From contig NZ_AVQI01000056.1 of assembly GCF_000468115.1 (NCBI RefSeq), positions 44,362 through 108,361 on the forward strand: a stretch of 64,000 bases of DNA, written 5' to 3'. The stretch is from Treponema socranskii subsp. socranskii VPI DR56BR1116 = ATCC 35536 (GTDB lineage Bacteria > Spirochaetota > Spirochaetia > Treponematales > Treponemataceae). The position numbers and the translations under genes were made by a program. Position 1 is the stretch's first letter. Every line of letters begins with the position of its first letter. The notes below the pieces were generated by a model, which was not told where the DNA came from, did not search any database, and worked only from the letters and a program-made list of their open reading frames with translations. Shown here one piece after another: positions 8,448 to 16,512 of this stretch.

Positions 8448-9229
8448 CTTTTTGCGTACGGGACGGATGTTTCGCTTACGGCACCGAGCGCGTACTCGAT
8501 CGCATTTCGTTTTCCGTCGAAAGCGGAGAAGTGTTGTGCGTACTCGGTCCGAACGGCGCCGGCAAAACGACGCTGCTCAAATGTATGACGGGATTATTAA
8601 AATGGGATGAGGGCGAAACTCTTATCGATGGCAGAGTTCTTGAAAGCCGGCATCAAAGAGATCTGTGGCGGCGCGTCGCATACGTTCCGCAGGCAAAGGG
8701 GATCGCGTTCGGTTTTACCGCCTTCGACATGGTGCTGCTCGGCAGAAGCGCTCACCTCGGCACTTTCGAACAACCTGATGAAAAAGACAAGCGCATTGCC
8801 CTTTGCGCAATGGAAGACACGGGTATCGCATCCCTCCGCGATAAGCTCTGTACCGAAATGAGTGGCGGGGAACTGCAGATGGTGCTCATCGCGCGTTCTC
8901 TTGCGGTAGAACCCGAAATGCTCGTATTCGACGAGCCCGAATCGAATTTGGATTTTAAAAATCAATTGATAATTCTAAATACGATCTATCGTCTTGCAAA
9001 AGAACGGCGTATTTCGGCCGTCGTCAGCACGCACTATCCCGCTCACGCGATGAAGATCGCCGACAAAGCGCTCATCCTGAACAAGGACGGCGAGAGCACG
9101 AGCGGCGCGGTCGAAAAAGTCATCACCGAAGATTCGATGAAAAAGGCTTTCGGCGTACAAGTGTGCATCAACGAATTCGAATATCAAAACGCAATATACA
9201 AGGACGTCGTCCCGCTGTATTTGGTGTGA
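8444..9229 (+). CDS. Iron/siderophore ABC transporter ATP-binding protein (FecE/FhuC type)
   Basis: A 261-residue ABC ATPase. Walker A is GPNGAGKTT near 35-43, the signature is MSGGELQMVLIARSLA near 138, Walker B with catalytic Glu is LVFDEPESNLDF near 158, and the H-loop is VVSTHYP near 192. It begins inside the permease stop codon (ATGA overlap), hence coupled translation. It powers import through the 7434 permease with the 9328 binding lipoprotein. Confidence 0.92.
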   Translation: MTFCVRDGCFAYGTERVLDRISFSVESGEVLCVLGPNGAGKTTLLKCMTGLLKWDEGETLIDGRVLESRHQRDLWRRVAYVPQAKGIAFGFTAFDMVLLGRSAHLGTFEQPDEKDKRIALCAMEDTGIASLRDKLCTEMSGGELQMVLIARSLAVEPEMLVFDEPESNLDFKNQLIILNTIYRLAKERRISAVVSTHYPAHAMKIADKALILNKDGESTSGAVEKVITEDSMKKAFGVQVCINEFEYQNAIYKDVVPLYLV

Positions 9230-9327
9230 GTGTGTTAATAAAATTGAAGGAACGTGTGCGTCTTCGCGCATGATTAAAAAATTTTTCGAAAGTTGTACCT
9301 TTCTGCAAAAGTTTTTTTGGAGGAATT

Positions 9328-10458
9328 ATGAAAAAGAATATTGTCCGTATCGGAACGGTTTTTGCGTGCTTGGCGCTTTCGGTAATCGCGCTTTCCTGCT
9401 CGAAACAGGGGACGGCAAAAGAAGAGGCGACGCGCACCGTTATCGATCACGATGACGAAAGGGTCGATATCCCGGCGAACGTCAAACGTGTCGTCGTCGC
9501 CGATGTGTGGCCGCTGCCGTCGGTCATCACGGTATTTTTGGGAAGCCCCGACCGCCTCGTCGGTATTCCGCCCGCATCGATCGGAGCTGCAAAAGCGGGA
9601 CTGCTCGGAGAACTTTTCCCGTCGTATTTGCATATCGATTCGCATTTTTTTGCAAACGATACGCTGAACGTCGAAGAAGTGTTCGCGCTCAAACCCGACG
9701 TCGTATTTACGACGGCTCACCGCTTACAGCAAAAAGAGGCGATCAAAAAGGCGGGACTGTCTGTCCTTGCCGTCAGCGTGAACAAGTGGGATTACAATAT
9801 CCTCGATACCTATGACGGCTGGATAGACCTGCTCAGTCAGGTTTTCCCGGAAAACGATAAAAAAGACGCGGTAAGCGCATACAGCCGCAAAGTTTACGAT
9901 ACGATTCAATCCCGCGTTTCCTCCCTTTCCGAAAGCGACCGCAAAAAAGTGATGTTTTTGGTTATGTGCAATGAAAAGACCATCGTTACGAGCGGCAAGC
10001 GTTTTTTCGGACAGTTTTGGTGCGATGCCGTCGGCGCGAAAAACGTCGCGGAAGAAGTCGGAGCTGAAAACAGCAGCGCCGTCATCAATATGGAACAGAT
10101 CTACAAGTGGAATCCCGATATCATTTTAATAACCAATTTTACATCTCAGACGGCCGACGATCTGTACAATAACAGGACGGCAAATTACGATTGGTCGCCG
10201 ATTAAAGCGGTGCAAAACCGTACGGTGTACAAAATGCCGCTCGGAACGTACCGCAGCTATACGCCGAGTGCGGACACGCCGGTAACGCTGTACTGGATCG
10301 CAAAAAAAGTCTACCCCGAACTCTTCGGCGATATCGACATCGAAAAAGAAGTGAAGTCGTATTTTAAAGATATGTACGATATCGATTTGACCGACGAGCA
10401 GATAAAGCGCATGTACAATCAGGATTCGAAAGGAGCGGCCGGAACGAGGGGCGCGTAA
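9328..10458 (+). CDS. Iron/siderophore ABC transporter substrate-binding lipoprotein
   Basis: A 376-residue binding protein with a lipoprotein signal peptide; the lipobox is IALSC with Cys at about residue 24. The mature part resembles the FepB/BtuF class: DIPANVKRVVVAD near 50, then the two-lobed fold with FALKPDVVFTTAHRL near 130 and WNPDIILITNF near 262. Ribosome site TTTTGGAGGAATT. Anchored in the periplasm or outer leaflet, it delivers the iron chelate to the permease. Third gene of the transporter operon. Confidence 0.88.
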   Translation: MKKNIVRIGTVFACLALSVIALSCSKQGTAKEEATRTVIDHDDERVDIPANVKRVVVADVWPLPSVITVFLGSPDRLVGIPPASIGAAKAGLLGELFPSYLHIDSHFFANDTLNVEEVFALKPDVVFTTAHRLQQKEAIKKAGLSVLAVSVNKWDYNILDTYDGWIDLLSQVFPENDKKDAVSAYSRKVYDTIQSRVSSLSESDRKKVMFLVMCNEKTIVTSGKRFFGQFWCDAVGAKNVAEEVGAENSSAVINMEQIYKWNPDIILITNFTSQTADDLYNNRTANYDWSPIKAVQNRTVYKMPLGTYRSYTPSADTPVTLYWIAKKVYPELFGDIDIEKEVKSYFKDMYDIDLTDEQIKRMYNQDSKGAAGTRGA

Positions 10459-10499
10459 AGATCGTTATCCTGTGCACGGAAAGCGCCGATAATTACAGT

Positions 10500-10727
10500 A
10501 TGAAAGATATGTTTTCGACGCTTTCACTCGCCGGATCCGTGCTCACGGACGCACGCGTCATCGGCACGGCGATCGCTGTATTTTTAGTTATGGACTTCGC
10601 CGTCTTTGTCGCAAATTATACGAAAAAGCCCAAACGGAAAAAACGTCGGCGGGTCGAAGCGGAGGCGGTAACGCAAAAAGCGGAAGCGGCTTCGGAATCG
10701 GATGAAACGGAATCTTCGTCCGCATAG
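10500..10727 (+). CDS. Small single-pass membrane protein of unknown function
   Basis: A 75-residue frame downstream of the iron transporter. One hydrophobic helix (about residues 20-38, IGTAIAVFLVMDFAVFVA) is followed by a basic stretch KKPKRKKRRR and an acidic Ser/Glu tail. The basic segment after the helix predicts N-out/C-in topology. No strong ribosome site was found, so the start is uncertain. Not recognised; could be an accessory of the transporter or a fortuitous frame. Confidence 0.45.
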   Translation: MKDMFSTLSLAGSVLTDARVIGTAIAVFLVMDFAVFVANYTKKPKRKKRRRVEAEAVTQKAEAASESDETESSSA

Positions 10728-10731
10728 TACA

Positions 10732-10767
10732 AAAAAACGATTATTATCGGAGCAATCATTTTTTTCG
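10732..10767. terminator. Possible bidirectional terminator between convergent genes
   Basis: An A-run at 10732-10738 then CGATT pairs with AATCA followed by a T-run at about 10759-10766. The hairpin has few G-C pairs but A/T tracts on both sides, as expected between the convergent ends of the 10500 gene and the LacI gene. Confidence 0.3.
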
Positions 10768-10836
10768 TATGTATATGCATATAGCTACAATAGCATACGA
10801 TATATAATTTACAAGCTGCTATACTATCGGGCAAGC

Positions 10837-11873
10837 TCAGACCCGTTTCGCACAGTCTAAGCGCGCAACGGAATCGCGCAAAATCAAGCGCACGGGAAAA
10901 TGAACATTCGGTTTTTCTACGGGCTGTTTTTTAATGAGCTTTACGAGCATATCGACGGCGGCGCAGCCGCGCTGAAACACATCCTGATAAACCGTTGTAA
11001 GAGAAGGATTTACAACTTTTGCATAAATATTGTCGTCGAATCCCGCTATGGAAAGATCTTCGGGAATGCGCAAACCCTGTTTTTGAAAGTACGCTAAAGC
11101 TTCGGCCGCATAATAGTCGGCGGAAAAAAACAAAGCCGTAAAAGGCTTTTTATCCGCGCATAAAAAATTATAAACGTCCGTCCGTTCGGCGCAGTCTTTC
11201 GACAGCGGAACAAAATGATTTTCGGGATTCTTTATGCCGCTGTCCGTCAAAGCCTGCATAAAACCTTCCAAACGGTCGCGATCGCCGCCGACGGGATCTT
11301 TGCGGTCGGCTAAAAACGCTATCGCCGAGTGCCCCATTTCGCGCAAATACCAAGTCATCTGATAGGTTCCCTGCCAATCATCCAAGCCGATATTATGATA
11401 AACCAATCCGTCGTCATCAAAATAACAATCGATAAAAACAAGGGGCACATCGGTTTTTTTTGGACAACGGAACAGATTTCGATCGGAACCCAAAAAAGCA
11501 GCAAGCCGTCGAGCTTCCAATTTTGAATGAGCTTAAAAATTTCCTGCGGCTCCCGCGCCGCATACAGCATCATATAATAACCGCTTTCCCGGATTTTCCG
11601 TTCCAAGGCGCCGATCATCGCTCCGGTAAACGGATCTTCAAAAACGGTTTCATCGCTTCGCGGATCCATATAAACGATTACACCGATTATGCGCGAAACA
11701 CTGTGCGCAAGCAGTACGGCACCCATATTCGGCGTATATTTTTCGGCTTCGATTGCGGATTGAATTTTTTTAAGTTTTGCGGCGGAAACCTTTGCCGTCC
11801 TTCCGTGTAACACATTGGAAACGGTAGTCGCACTGACTCCGGTTTTCGCCGCAATTTCTTTTATTGTCGCCAT
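10837..11873 (-). pseudogene. LacI-family transcriptional regulator interrupted by a frameshift at an A8 tract
   Basis: The N-terminal part (start 11873) has the LacI helix-turn-helix TIKEIAAKTGVSATTVSNVL and the linker to a periplasmic-binding-like domain, and stays homologous to FWVPIEICSVVQ. There the frame is lost at a run of eight A in the coding sense (plus-strand 11454-11461). The downstream frame continues at once with TDVPLVFIDCYFDDD and runs to the stop at 10837, including GFDDNIYAKVVNPSLTTV typical of LacI C-termini. A tract of nine or six A would restore one protein of about 345 residues. Explanations are sequencing error, a true null, phase variation, or slippage. It is last in the sugar operon and the natural repressor for the palindrome at 16429. 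Confidence 0.85.
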
Positions 11874-11879
11874 GTTTTT

Positions 11880-13232
11880 TTATTTTAAATAGCCGAGCCA
11901 CTTTCGCTGCGCGTTAATCATATGGTCAACCATAGGCTTAACGACGGACGCCGTGTTGACGACCGGGTTTGCAAGCAAAGCCTGAACGACAAGGTTTTTG
12001 TCCTTTTTCAAAACGGCTTCGGCGGTTAAATCGTACACGCCGCAGTAATTCCGAAGCAAAGCCGCATACCCTTTGGGCAGCTTTTTAATCGGAATTCCGT
12101 TAACACCGTTTTTATCGATAACGGCGGGAACTTCAACCGTAATCCACGAAGGAAGCTCTTCGATAAGCCCGTTGTTTTGAATATTGACAGCCGATTCTTC
12201 ATAGCCGGAATTCTTAATTATACCGTCGATTATCGGAATAACGCGCTCGTGCGTTTCGAGCTTTATTTGAGCGGGTTTTTCGCGCAGTTCGACTTTATAA
12301 AAATCGTAAAAGTCGAGAATTCCGCGATGGTCGACAAGATCCCACGCCCAGCCGATGTATTCGCCGAAGTGGCTGTCTACCGTTATCGGAAGCAGGCGGT
12401 AGGTTTCCAAAATGAATTTATGCAGGCGCCGGTCTGCCCATTCGTAAGCGCTTTTTCCTTTTGACTGCCGGCGGTAAAAGCGTTCGGTTTCTTCGAATTT
12501 TCCGGTTTTGCGATACATGTCCCACACATCGCTGTAGCCGGATTCGTAATGAAAAAACTTATCGGCTTTTTTAAGCACTTCCGGATACAGGTTTTTGCCC
12601 GTTTTTTTGTTTTTAATTTCGAGCATGCAGCTGAAGTGATTCAAACCCGCCGCTTTAAAATAAATATCGTCGAGCTTCATATCGAGCATCGGCGGAAGCC
12701 ATCTGCCGAGCCAGCCGATTTCGTGGCACATGCCGACAAAATGCGCTTTTGGGAACGCTCTGTTTACCGCCGTACAAATCGCGGTCATCGGGTTTGAATA
12801 GTTGAAAATCCATGCGTCGGGGCAAATTTCAACCGCATCTTTTACGATTTCCAAAATCGGCGGAATAATGCGCAGCGAATGGAACACGCCGCCGGGGCCT
12901 CCGTTTTCGCCGTATACTTGATGAATACCGAACTGCTGCGGCACTTTCCAGTCCTGATCCCACAGTTCAAAACGGTTGCCGACTTCGATCGATGAAATAA
13001 TAAAATTCGCGCCTTTAAAAGCGGTTCTTCTGTCGAGTTCGGCTTTAACTTTAAAATCGAGCTTATTCTTTTGTATAAAAGCATGCGCCGTTTCGTATAC
13101 CGTTTTCAGCGTATGAGCGTTTATATCGTGCAGTACGACTTCGGTTCCTTTTAACACTTTGCTGCAAAAAATGTCGCCGAGCGTACCGTACCCGAATTGA
13201 GCGCTGCCGGCACCGACCAACACAATCTTCAT
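11880..13232 (-). CDS. Glycoside hydrolase family 4 (NAD+/metal-dependent alpha-glycosidase)
   Basis: A 450-residue GH4 enzyme. The NAD-binding N-terminus is MKIVLVGAGSAQFG; ENGGPGGVFHSLR near 108-120 and FNYSNPMTA near 142 are conserved family segments. The metal-binding Cys-His motif is CHEIG near residue 170, with GLNHFSC near 197. GH4 enzymes cleave glycosides by oxidation-elimination and need NAD+ and Mn2+. CHEx-type members are unphosphorylated-sugar alpha-glycosidases rather than the CNxP phospho-glycosidases, fitting uptake by an ABC importer rather than a PTS (inference). Located between the MalG-like permease and the LacI regulator. Confidence 0.88.
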   Translation of the reverse strand: MKIVLVGAGSAQFGYGTLGDIFCSKVLKGTEVVLHDINAHTLKTVYETAHAFIQKNKLDFKVKAELDRRTAFKGANFIISSIEVGNRFELWDQDWKVPQQFGIHQVYGENGGPGGVFHSLRIIPPILEIVKDAVEICPDAWIFNYSNPMTAICTAVNRAFPKAHFVGMCHEIGWLGRWLPPMLDMKLDDIYFKAAGLNHFSCMLEIKNKKTGKNLYPEVLKKADKFFHYESGYSDVWDMYRKTGKFEETERFYRRQSKGKSAYEWADRRLHKFILETYRLLPITVDSHFGEYIGWAWDLVDHRGILDFYDFYKVELREKPAQIKLETHERVIPIIDGIIKNSGYEESAVNIQNNGLIEELPSWITVEVPAVIDKNGVNGIPIKKLPKGYAALLRNYCGVYDLTAEAVLKKDKNLVVQALLANPVVNTASVVKPMVDHMINAQRKWLGYLK

Positions 13233-13259
13233 ATAAAAACCTCCATAAAGATGCTCTTA

Positions 13260-14126
13260 TTATTTTATTGAACCTTCAACCATTCCCTTGATAATATAGC
13301 GTTGCGCAAAAAGATATAATACGATAATCGGAATCATCGCAAGCAGGGTTGACGTTAAAATCAAATCCCACTGTTTTAAGTAAGCGCCGGCAAACGAAGT
13401 TACCGCAATCGGGAGGGTTTGCACTTTCCCGTTGGAACCCAAAACCAAAAGCGGGAGCAGGTAATCGTTCCATATCCAAATGCCGTTCAAAATGAGCACT
13501 GTAACGATGATCGGCTGCAAAAGCGGAAAAACGATTTTGAAAAAAATCATACCGCGCGAACAGCCGTCTATCGTTGCCGATTCTTCAAGTTCGTACGGGA
13601 TATTTTTTATAAATCCGTGAAAGATAAAAATCGAAAGCGGACAGCCGAATCCCAAATAGGCAAAAGCGATGCCGTGGACGGTTCCCAAAAGCCGTATGTG
13701 CAAAAAATCGCCTATAACCCGCAGCCAGCGTACCAAAGGATACATAAGCACTTGAAAGGGGATAACCATCGCCGCAACGAAAAGCATAAAAATAAGGGTC
13801 GACCACTTGGTTCTGTTGCGCACAAGTACCCAAGCGCACATTGACGAAAAGATCACTATAACCGTAAGCGATACGGCCGTAATAATGACGCTGTCCACAA
13901 AGGCGCCCGGATAATCGACGGTGGCATTGCCGAAAATAAGGCCGATATTCGTAAACAGCTGTTTCCAATTTTCCGGCCGGCTTAACGCATTGCTTATAAT
14001 TTCTTTTGACGTTTTTGCCGAATTGAGCACAACCATTGCAAACGGTACCATAAAAAGCACAAAAAGCACGAGCGCAAAGATTTCGGCCAGAATCCGGCGC
14101 GTATATTTTTCTCCGCCGCCTATCAC
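13260..14126 (-). CDS. Carbohydrate ABC transporter permease (MalG/CUT1 type)
   Basis: A 288-residue inner-membrane protein with six hydrophobic segments. The ATPase-contact EAA loop reads YELEESATIDGCSRGMIFFK near 184-203. It overlaps the MalF-type gene upstream by four bases (stop/start). Together with the 15010 permease and the 16402 binding protein it imports an oligosaccharide or glycoside. No dedicated ATPase is present in the operon; a shared MsmK/UgpC-type ATPase elsewhere would be needed, as is common for CUT1 systems. Confidence 0.9.
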   Translation of the reverse strand: MIGGGEKYTRRILAEIFALVLFVLFMVPFAMVVLNSAKTSKEIISNALSRPENWKQLFTNIGLIFGNATVDYPGAFVDSVIITAVSLTVIVIFSSMCAWVLVRNRTKWSTLIFMLFVAAMVIPFQVLMYPLVRWLRVIGDFLHIRLLGTVHGIAFAYLGFGCPLSIFIFHGFIKNIPYELEESATIDGCSRGMIFFKIVFPLLQPIIVTVLILNGIWIWNDYLLPLLVLGSNGKVQTLPIAVTSFAGAYLKQWDLILTSTLLAMIPIIVLYLFAQRYIIKGMVEGSIK

Positions 14127-15010
14127 AGTTCCACCTCCCTGCGCTTATTCACATTTACCTGTATCAACGATACGATTACCAAAGCCAAAAATAAAATCAC
14201 CGCTTTCGCCTGCGCTTCGGCCATGCGGTTTGCCGCCGCCGTATCGAAAATATTCATTGCCAAAAGCTGGCTGGCTTTAATCGGCGAACCGAGAAAGCGG
14301 GTGGCGGGTCCTCCGTTTGTAAGCGTAAAGTTCATATCGAATTGTTTAAATGACGAAGTGAGCGTTAAAAAAAACGAAATCGTAAACGCATGCGCCATCA
14401 TCGGAATAAGTATGCGGAAAATCCGTGTAAAATAGCTCGCGCCGTCGACATTCGCCGCTTCCAAAAGCGAAGAAGGAATTCCCTGAATCGCCGCAACGAA
14501 AATGAGCATAATATATCCGGCATACTGCCAAGTATTTACAAAGGACATAACCCAAATAACCGTATTCGGGCGGCTCAAAAGCGACGACTGCAAAAAACCT
14601 AAAGAAAGCTTGTTGCCGAGCATTACCAGCGCATTATTTAAAATAAACTGCCAAATATAACCTAAAACGATTCCGCCTATAAGATAGGGAACGAAAAAGC
14701 CCGCCCGATAAAAATTGCGGAATCTGACTTTCGAAGTTACGAGAAGCGATAAAATAAAACCGACAATATTAACCGAAACGATGTTTATAAGCGTAAAGCC
14801 TATCGTAATCAAAAACGAATATAAAAAATCGGGAGCGGTAAAAAGATATTTAAAGTTTGCCAAACCGACAAACTGTACGCTGCTGCGAACCCCGTTCCAA
14901 TCGGTCAGCGAATAATACAGCCCGAACCCGAAGGGAATGACGATTATCATTATAAAAGCAAACAGGCAGGGAGCAATAAATAAAATATTTACCGTGCGGC
15001 TCTGTTTCAT
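14123..15010 (-). CDS. Carbohydrate ABC transporter permease (MalF/CUT1 type)
   Basis: A 295-residue permease with six hydrophobic segments, starting MKQSRTVNILFIAPCLFAF. The EAA loop is SSLLEAANVDGASYFTRIFR near 196-215. The start at 15010 has AAGGAAA upstream; a longer frame extends to 15121 but has no ribosome site and overlaps untranslated spacer. Second gene of the minus-strand operon behind the substrate-binding protein. Confidence 0.9.
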   Translation of the reverse strand: MKQSRTVNILFIAPCLFAFIMIIVIPFGFGLYYSLTDWNGVRSSVQFVGLANFKYLFTAPDFLYSFLITIGFTLINIVSVNIVGFILSLLVTSKVRFRNFYRAGFFVPYLIGGIVLGYIWQFILNNALVMLGNKLSLGFLQSSLLSRPNTVIWVMSFVNTWQYAGYIMLIFVAAIQGIPSSLLEAANVDGASYFTRIFRILIPMMAHAFTISFFLTLTSSFKQFDMNFTLTNGGPATRFLGSPIKASQLLAMNIFDTAAANRMAEAQAKAVILFLALVIVSLIQVNVNKRREVEL

Positions 15011-15142
15011 CGGTATTTCCTTAAACTTAAAAATAAAATCAACGGCGGCCGTCCGAAAATTGCAACTTTCGGACAGCTCCTTAATTACATGTATGTTAAT
15101 TACACGGGGCCGGAAAAACAAATTTCCGACATCCTCGTTTTT

Positions 15143-16402
15143 TTACATATTCGGCAGTCCCGCAACGGCCTTTTTCATATCGGCTTTAAATTGTTCGATA
15201 GCGTCGGGGTTTTGGGCAAACAAGTCGAAGATGGGGCCGAACACGTTCCGTCCCGCACCGTCGGGCAGCATGCCGAAAAATACGCCGTAGTTGCCGCCTT
15301 TGGCGTTCGCTTCCATAAGCGCGCGGCTCAACTGGCCTTCCGGCTGCAGTTTTACGGATTTAAAGGCGGGAATCAGGCCCGCTTTTTTTACCAAAAATTC
15401 GTGTCCCCGGGGAGTTCCGGCTATGGAAGCCAAAAAGGCTTTTGCGGCTTCGGCGTTGGGGCTCTTCGCGTTGACGCACCACCAGCTCGGAGCAAACAGA
15501 TACAAACCTTTTTCTTCGGTATCGAGGAAGGCGTGCGGCGCATAGCCGATTTTAAAAGTAACGCCCAGCTGCTTCAGGTTCGGATCCACCCAGTTGCCCT
15601 GATGCAAAAATGCCGCCTTGCCGCGCGCGAAAGCCGACACCTGCTTGTCGTAGCTGCCGTTTTGCAAAATGTTTTTGTCGGCGTATTTAAACAAAAGCTG
15701 CAGGTATTTCGCGTATTGGTCGAAGCGTTTTTCGTCCAGCTTGCCTTTCAGCGCCATCTTGATAATCGACGTATCGTCAAAAGCAAGACCGCCGCCCCAA
15801 TAGCAGGCCAAGTTGTGCTGGGCCGCGACCCACCACATACCGCCGGCAACGGAGGCCGCCATCGATACGACCGAATCAAGTCCGAGTTCCGCTTTTTTCG
15901 AATCGATAAGTTTAAAAGCGTCTTCATAGGCTTTGCGGGTCGTCAGCTTTGCAGGATCGACACCGGCTTTTTTCAAAATATCGGCATTGTAGGCTAAGCC
16001 GTATCCTTCGATCGCAACCGGAAAACCGTACACCTTTCCGTTTTGTTTAAACGCAAGGTCGGTATCCTTTACCCAGCTTTGATCGCTTAAATCGGCAATA
16101 TAGTCTTTCCAAAGATCGTAGCCGCCCTGTCCTTCAATTTGAAAAATGTCGGGCATATTTCCGGACTGAGCCTTTGCCTTCAGCGTTCCGCCGTAATCGC
16201 CGCCGCCTCCGAGCGTTTCGACGCTTACCGGAATCCCCGTCGCGGCGCTGTAGTCTGCCGCATAGGAGTCGATCGCATCTTTTATTTCAACCTTCAGCTG
16301 AAACATTTTAACCGATGTTCCTTTTGCGTCCTGTGTTCCGCTCGCAAAACACAACGATGCGGCAAAAACGACAATGAAAAGTACGGTGAGTAGCTTTTTC
16401 AT
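15143..16402 (-). CDS. Carbohydrate ABC transporter substrate-binding protein
   Basis: A 419-residue extracellular sugar-binding protein (CUT1/MalE-like). A signal peptide spans residues 1-20 (MKKLLTVLFIVVFAASLCFA); the Cys at 17 followed by FASG could make it a lipoprotein but the lipobox is imperfect. DLWKDYIADLSDQSWV and FPVAIEGYGLAYN are typical of the family. The start at 16402 has a strong AGGAGG site. First gene of the operon, directly after the palindromic operator at 16429. Confidence 0.9.
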   Translation of the reverse strand: MKKLLTVLFIVVFAASLCFASGTQDAKGTSVKMFQLKVEIKDAIDSYAADYSAATGIPVSVETLGGGGDYGGTLKAKAQSGNMPDIFQIEGQGGYDLWKDYIADLSDQSWVKDTDLAFKQNGKVYGFPVAIEGYGLAYNADILKKAGVDPAKLTTRKAYEDAFKLIDSKKAELGLDSVVSMAASVAGGMWWVAAQHNLACYWGGGLAFDDTSIIKMALKGKLDEKRFDQYAKYLQLLFKYADKNILQNGSYDKQVSAFARGKAAFLHQGNWVDPNLKQLGVTFKIGYAPHAFLDTEEKGLYLFAPSWWCVNAKSPNAEAAKAFLASIAGTPRGHEFLVKKAGLIPAFKSVKLQPEGQLSRALMEANAKGGNYGVFFGMLPDGAGRNVFGPIFDLFAQNPDAIEQFKADMKKAVAGLPNM

Positions 16403-16428
16403 CACAACCTCCTGTTTTAAACTTTTGC

Positions 16429-16446
16429 AGGTGTTACGTAACACCT
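16429..16446. promoter_or_regulatory. Perfect 18-bp palindromic operator (LacI type)
   Basis: AGGTGTTACGTAACACCT reads the same on both strands with a central CG, the usual symmetry of LacI/GalR operators. It lies just downstream of the predicted start point of the sugar operon promoter and upstream of the first gene. The LacI-type gene at the end of the same operon is the natural candidate to bind it. Confidence 0.75.
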
Positions 16447-16456
16447 ATTTATAAAA

Positions 16457-16485
16457 AGAATAAACCCGTTTTTCGGCTTTGTCAA
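16457..16485 (-). promoter_or_regulatory. Sigma70-type promoter of the sugar ABC/GH4 operon
   Basis: On the minus strand TTGACA (16485-16480), 17-base spacer, TATTCT (16462-16457). Transcription would start near 16450, immediately before the operator at 16429-16446, an arrangement for simple repression by road-block or promoter occlusion. Confidence 0.75.
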
Positions 16486-16512
16486 GAAAATTATGTAAAA
16501 TTGTGCGAAGCG

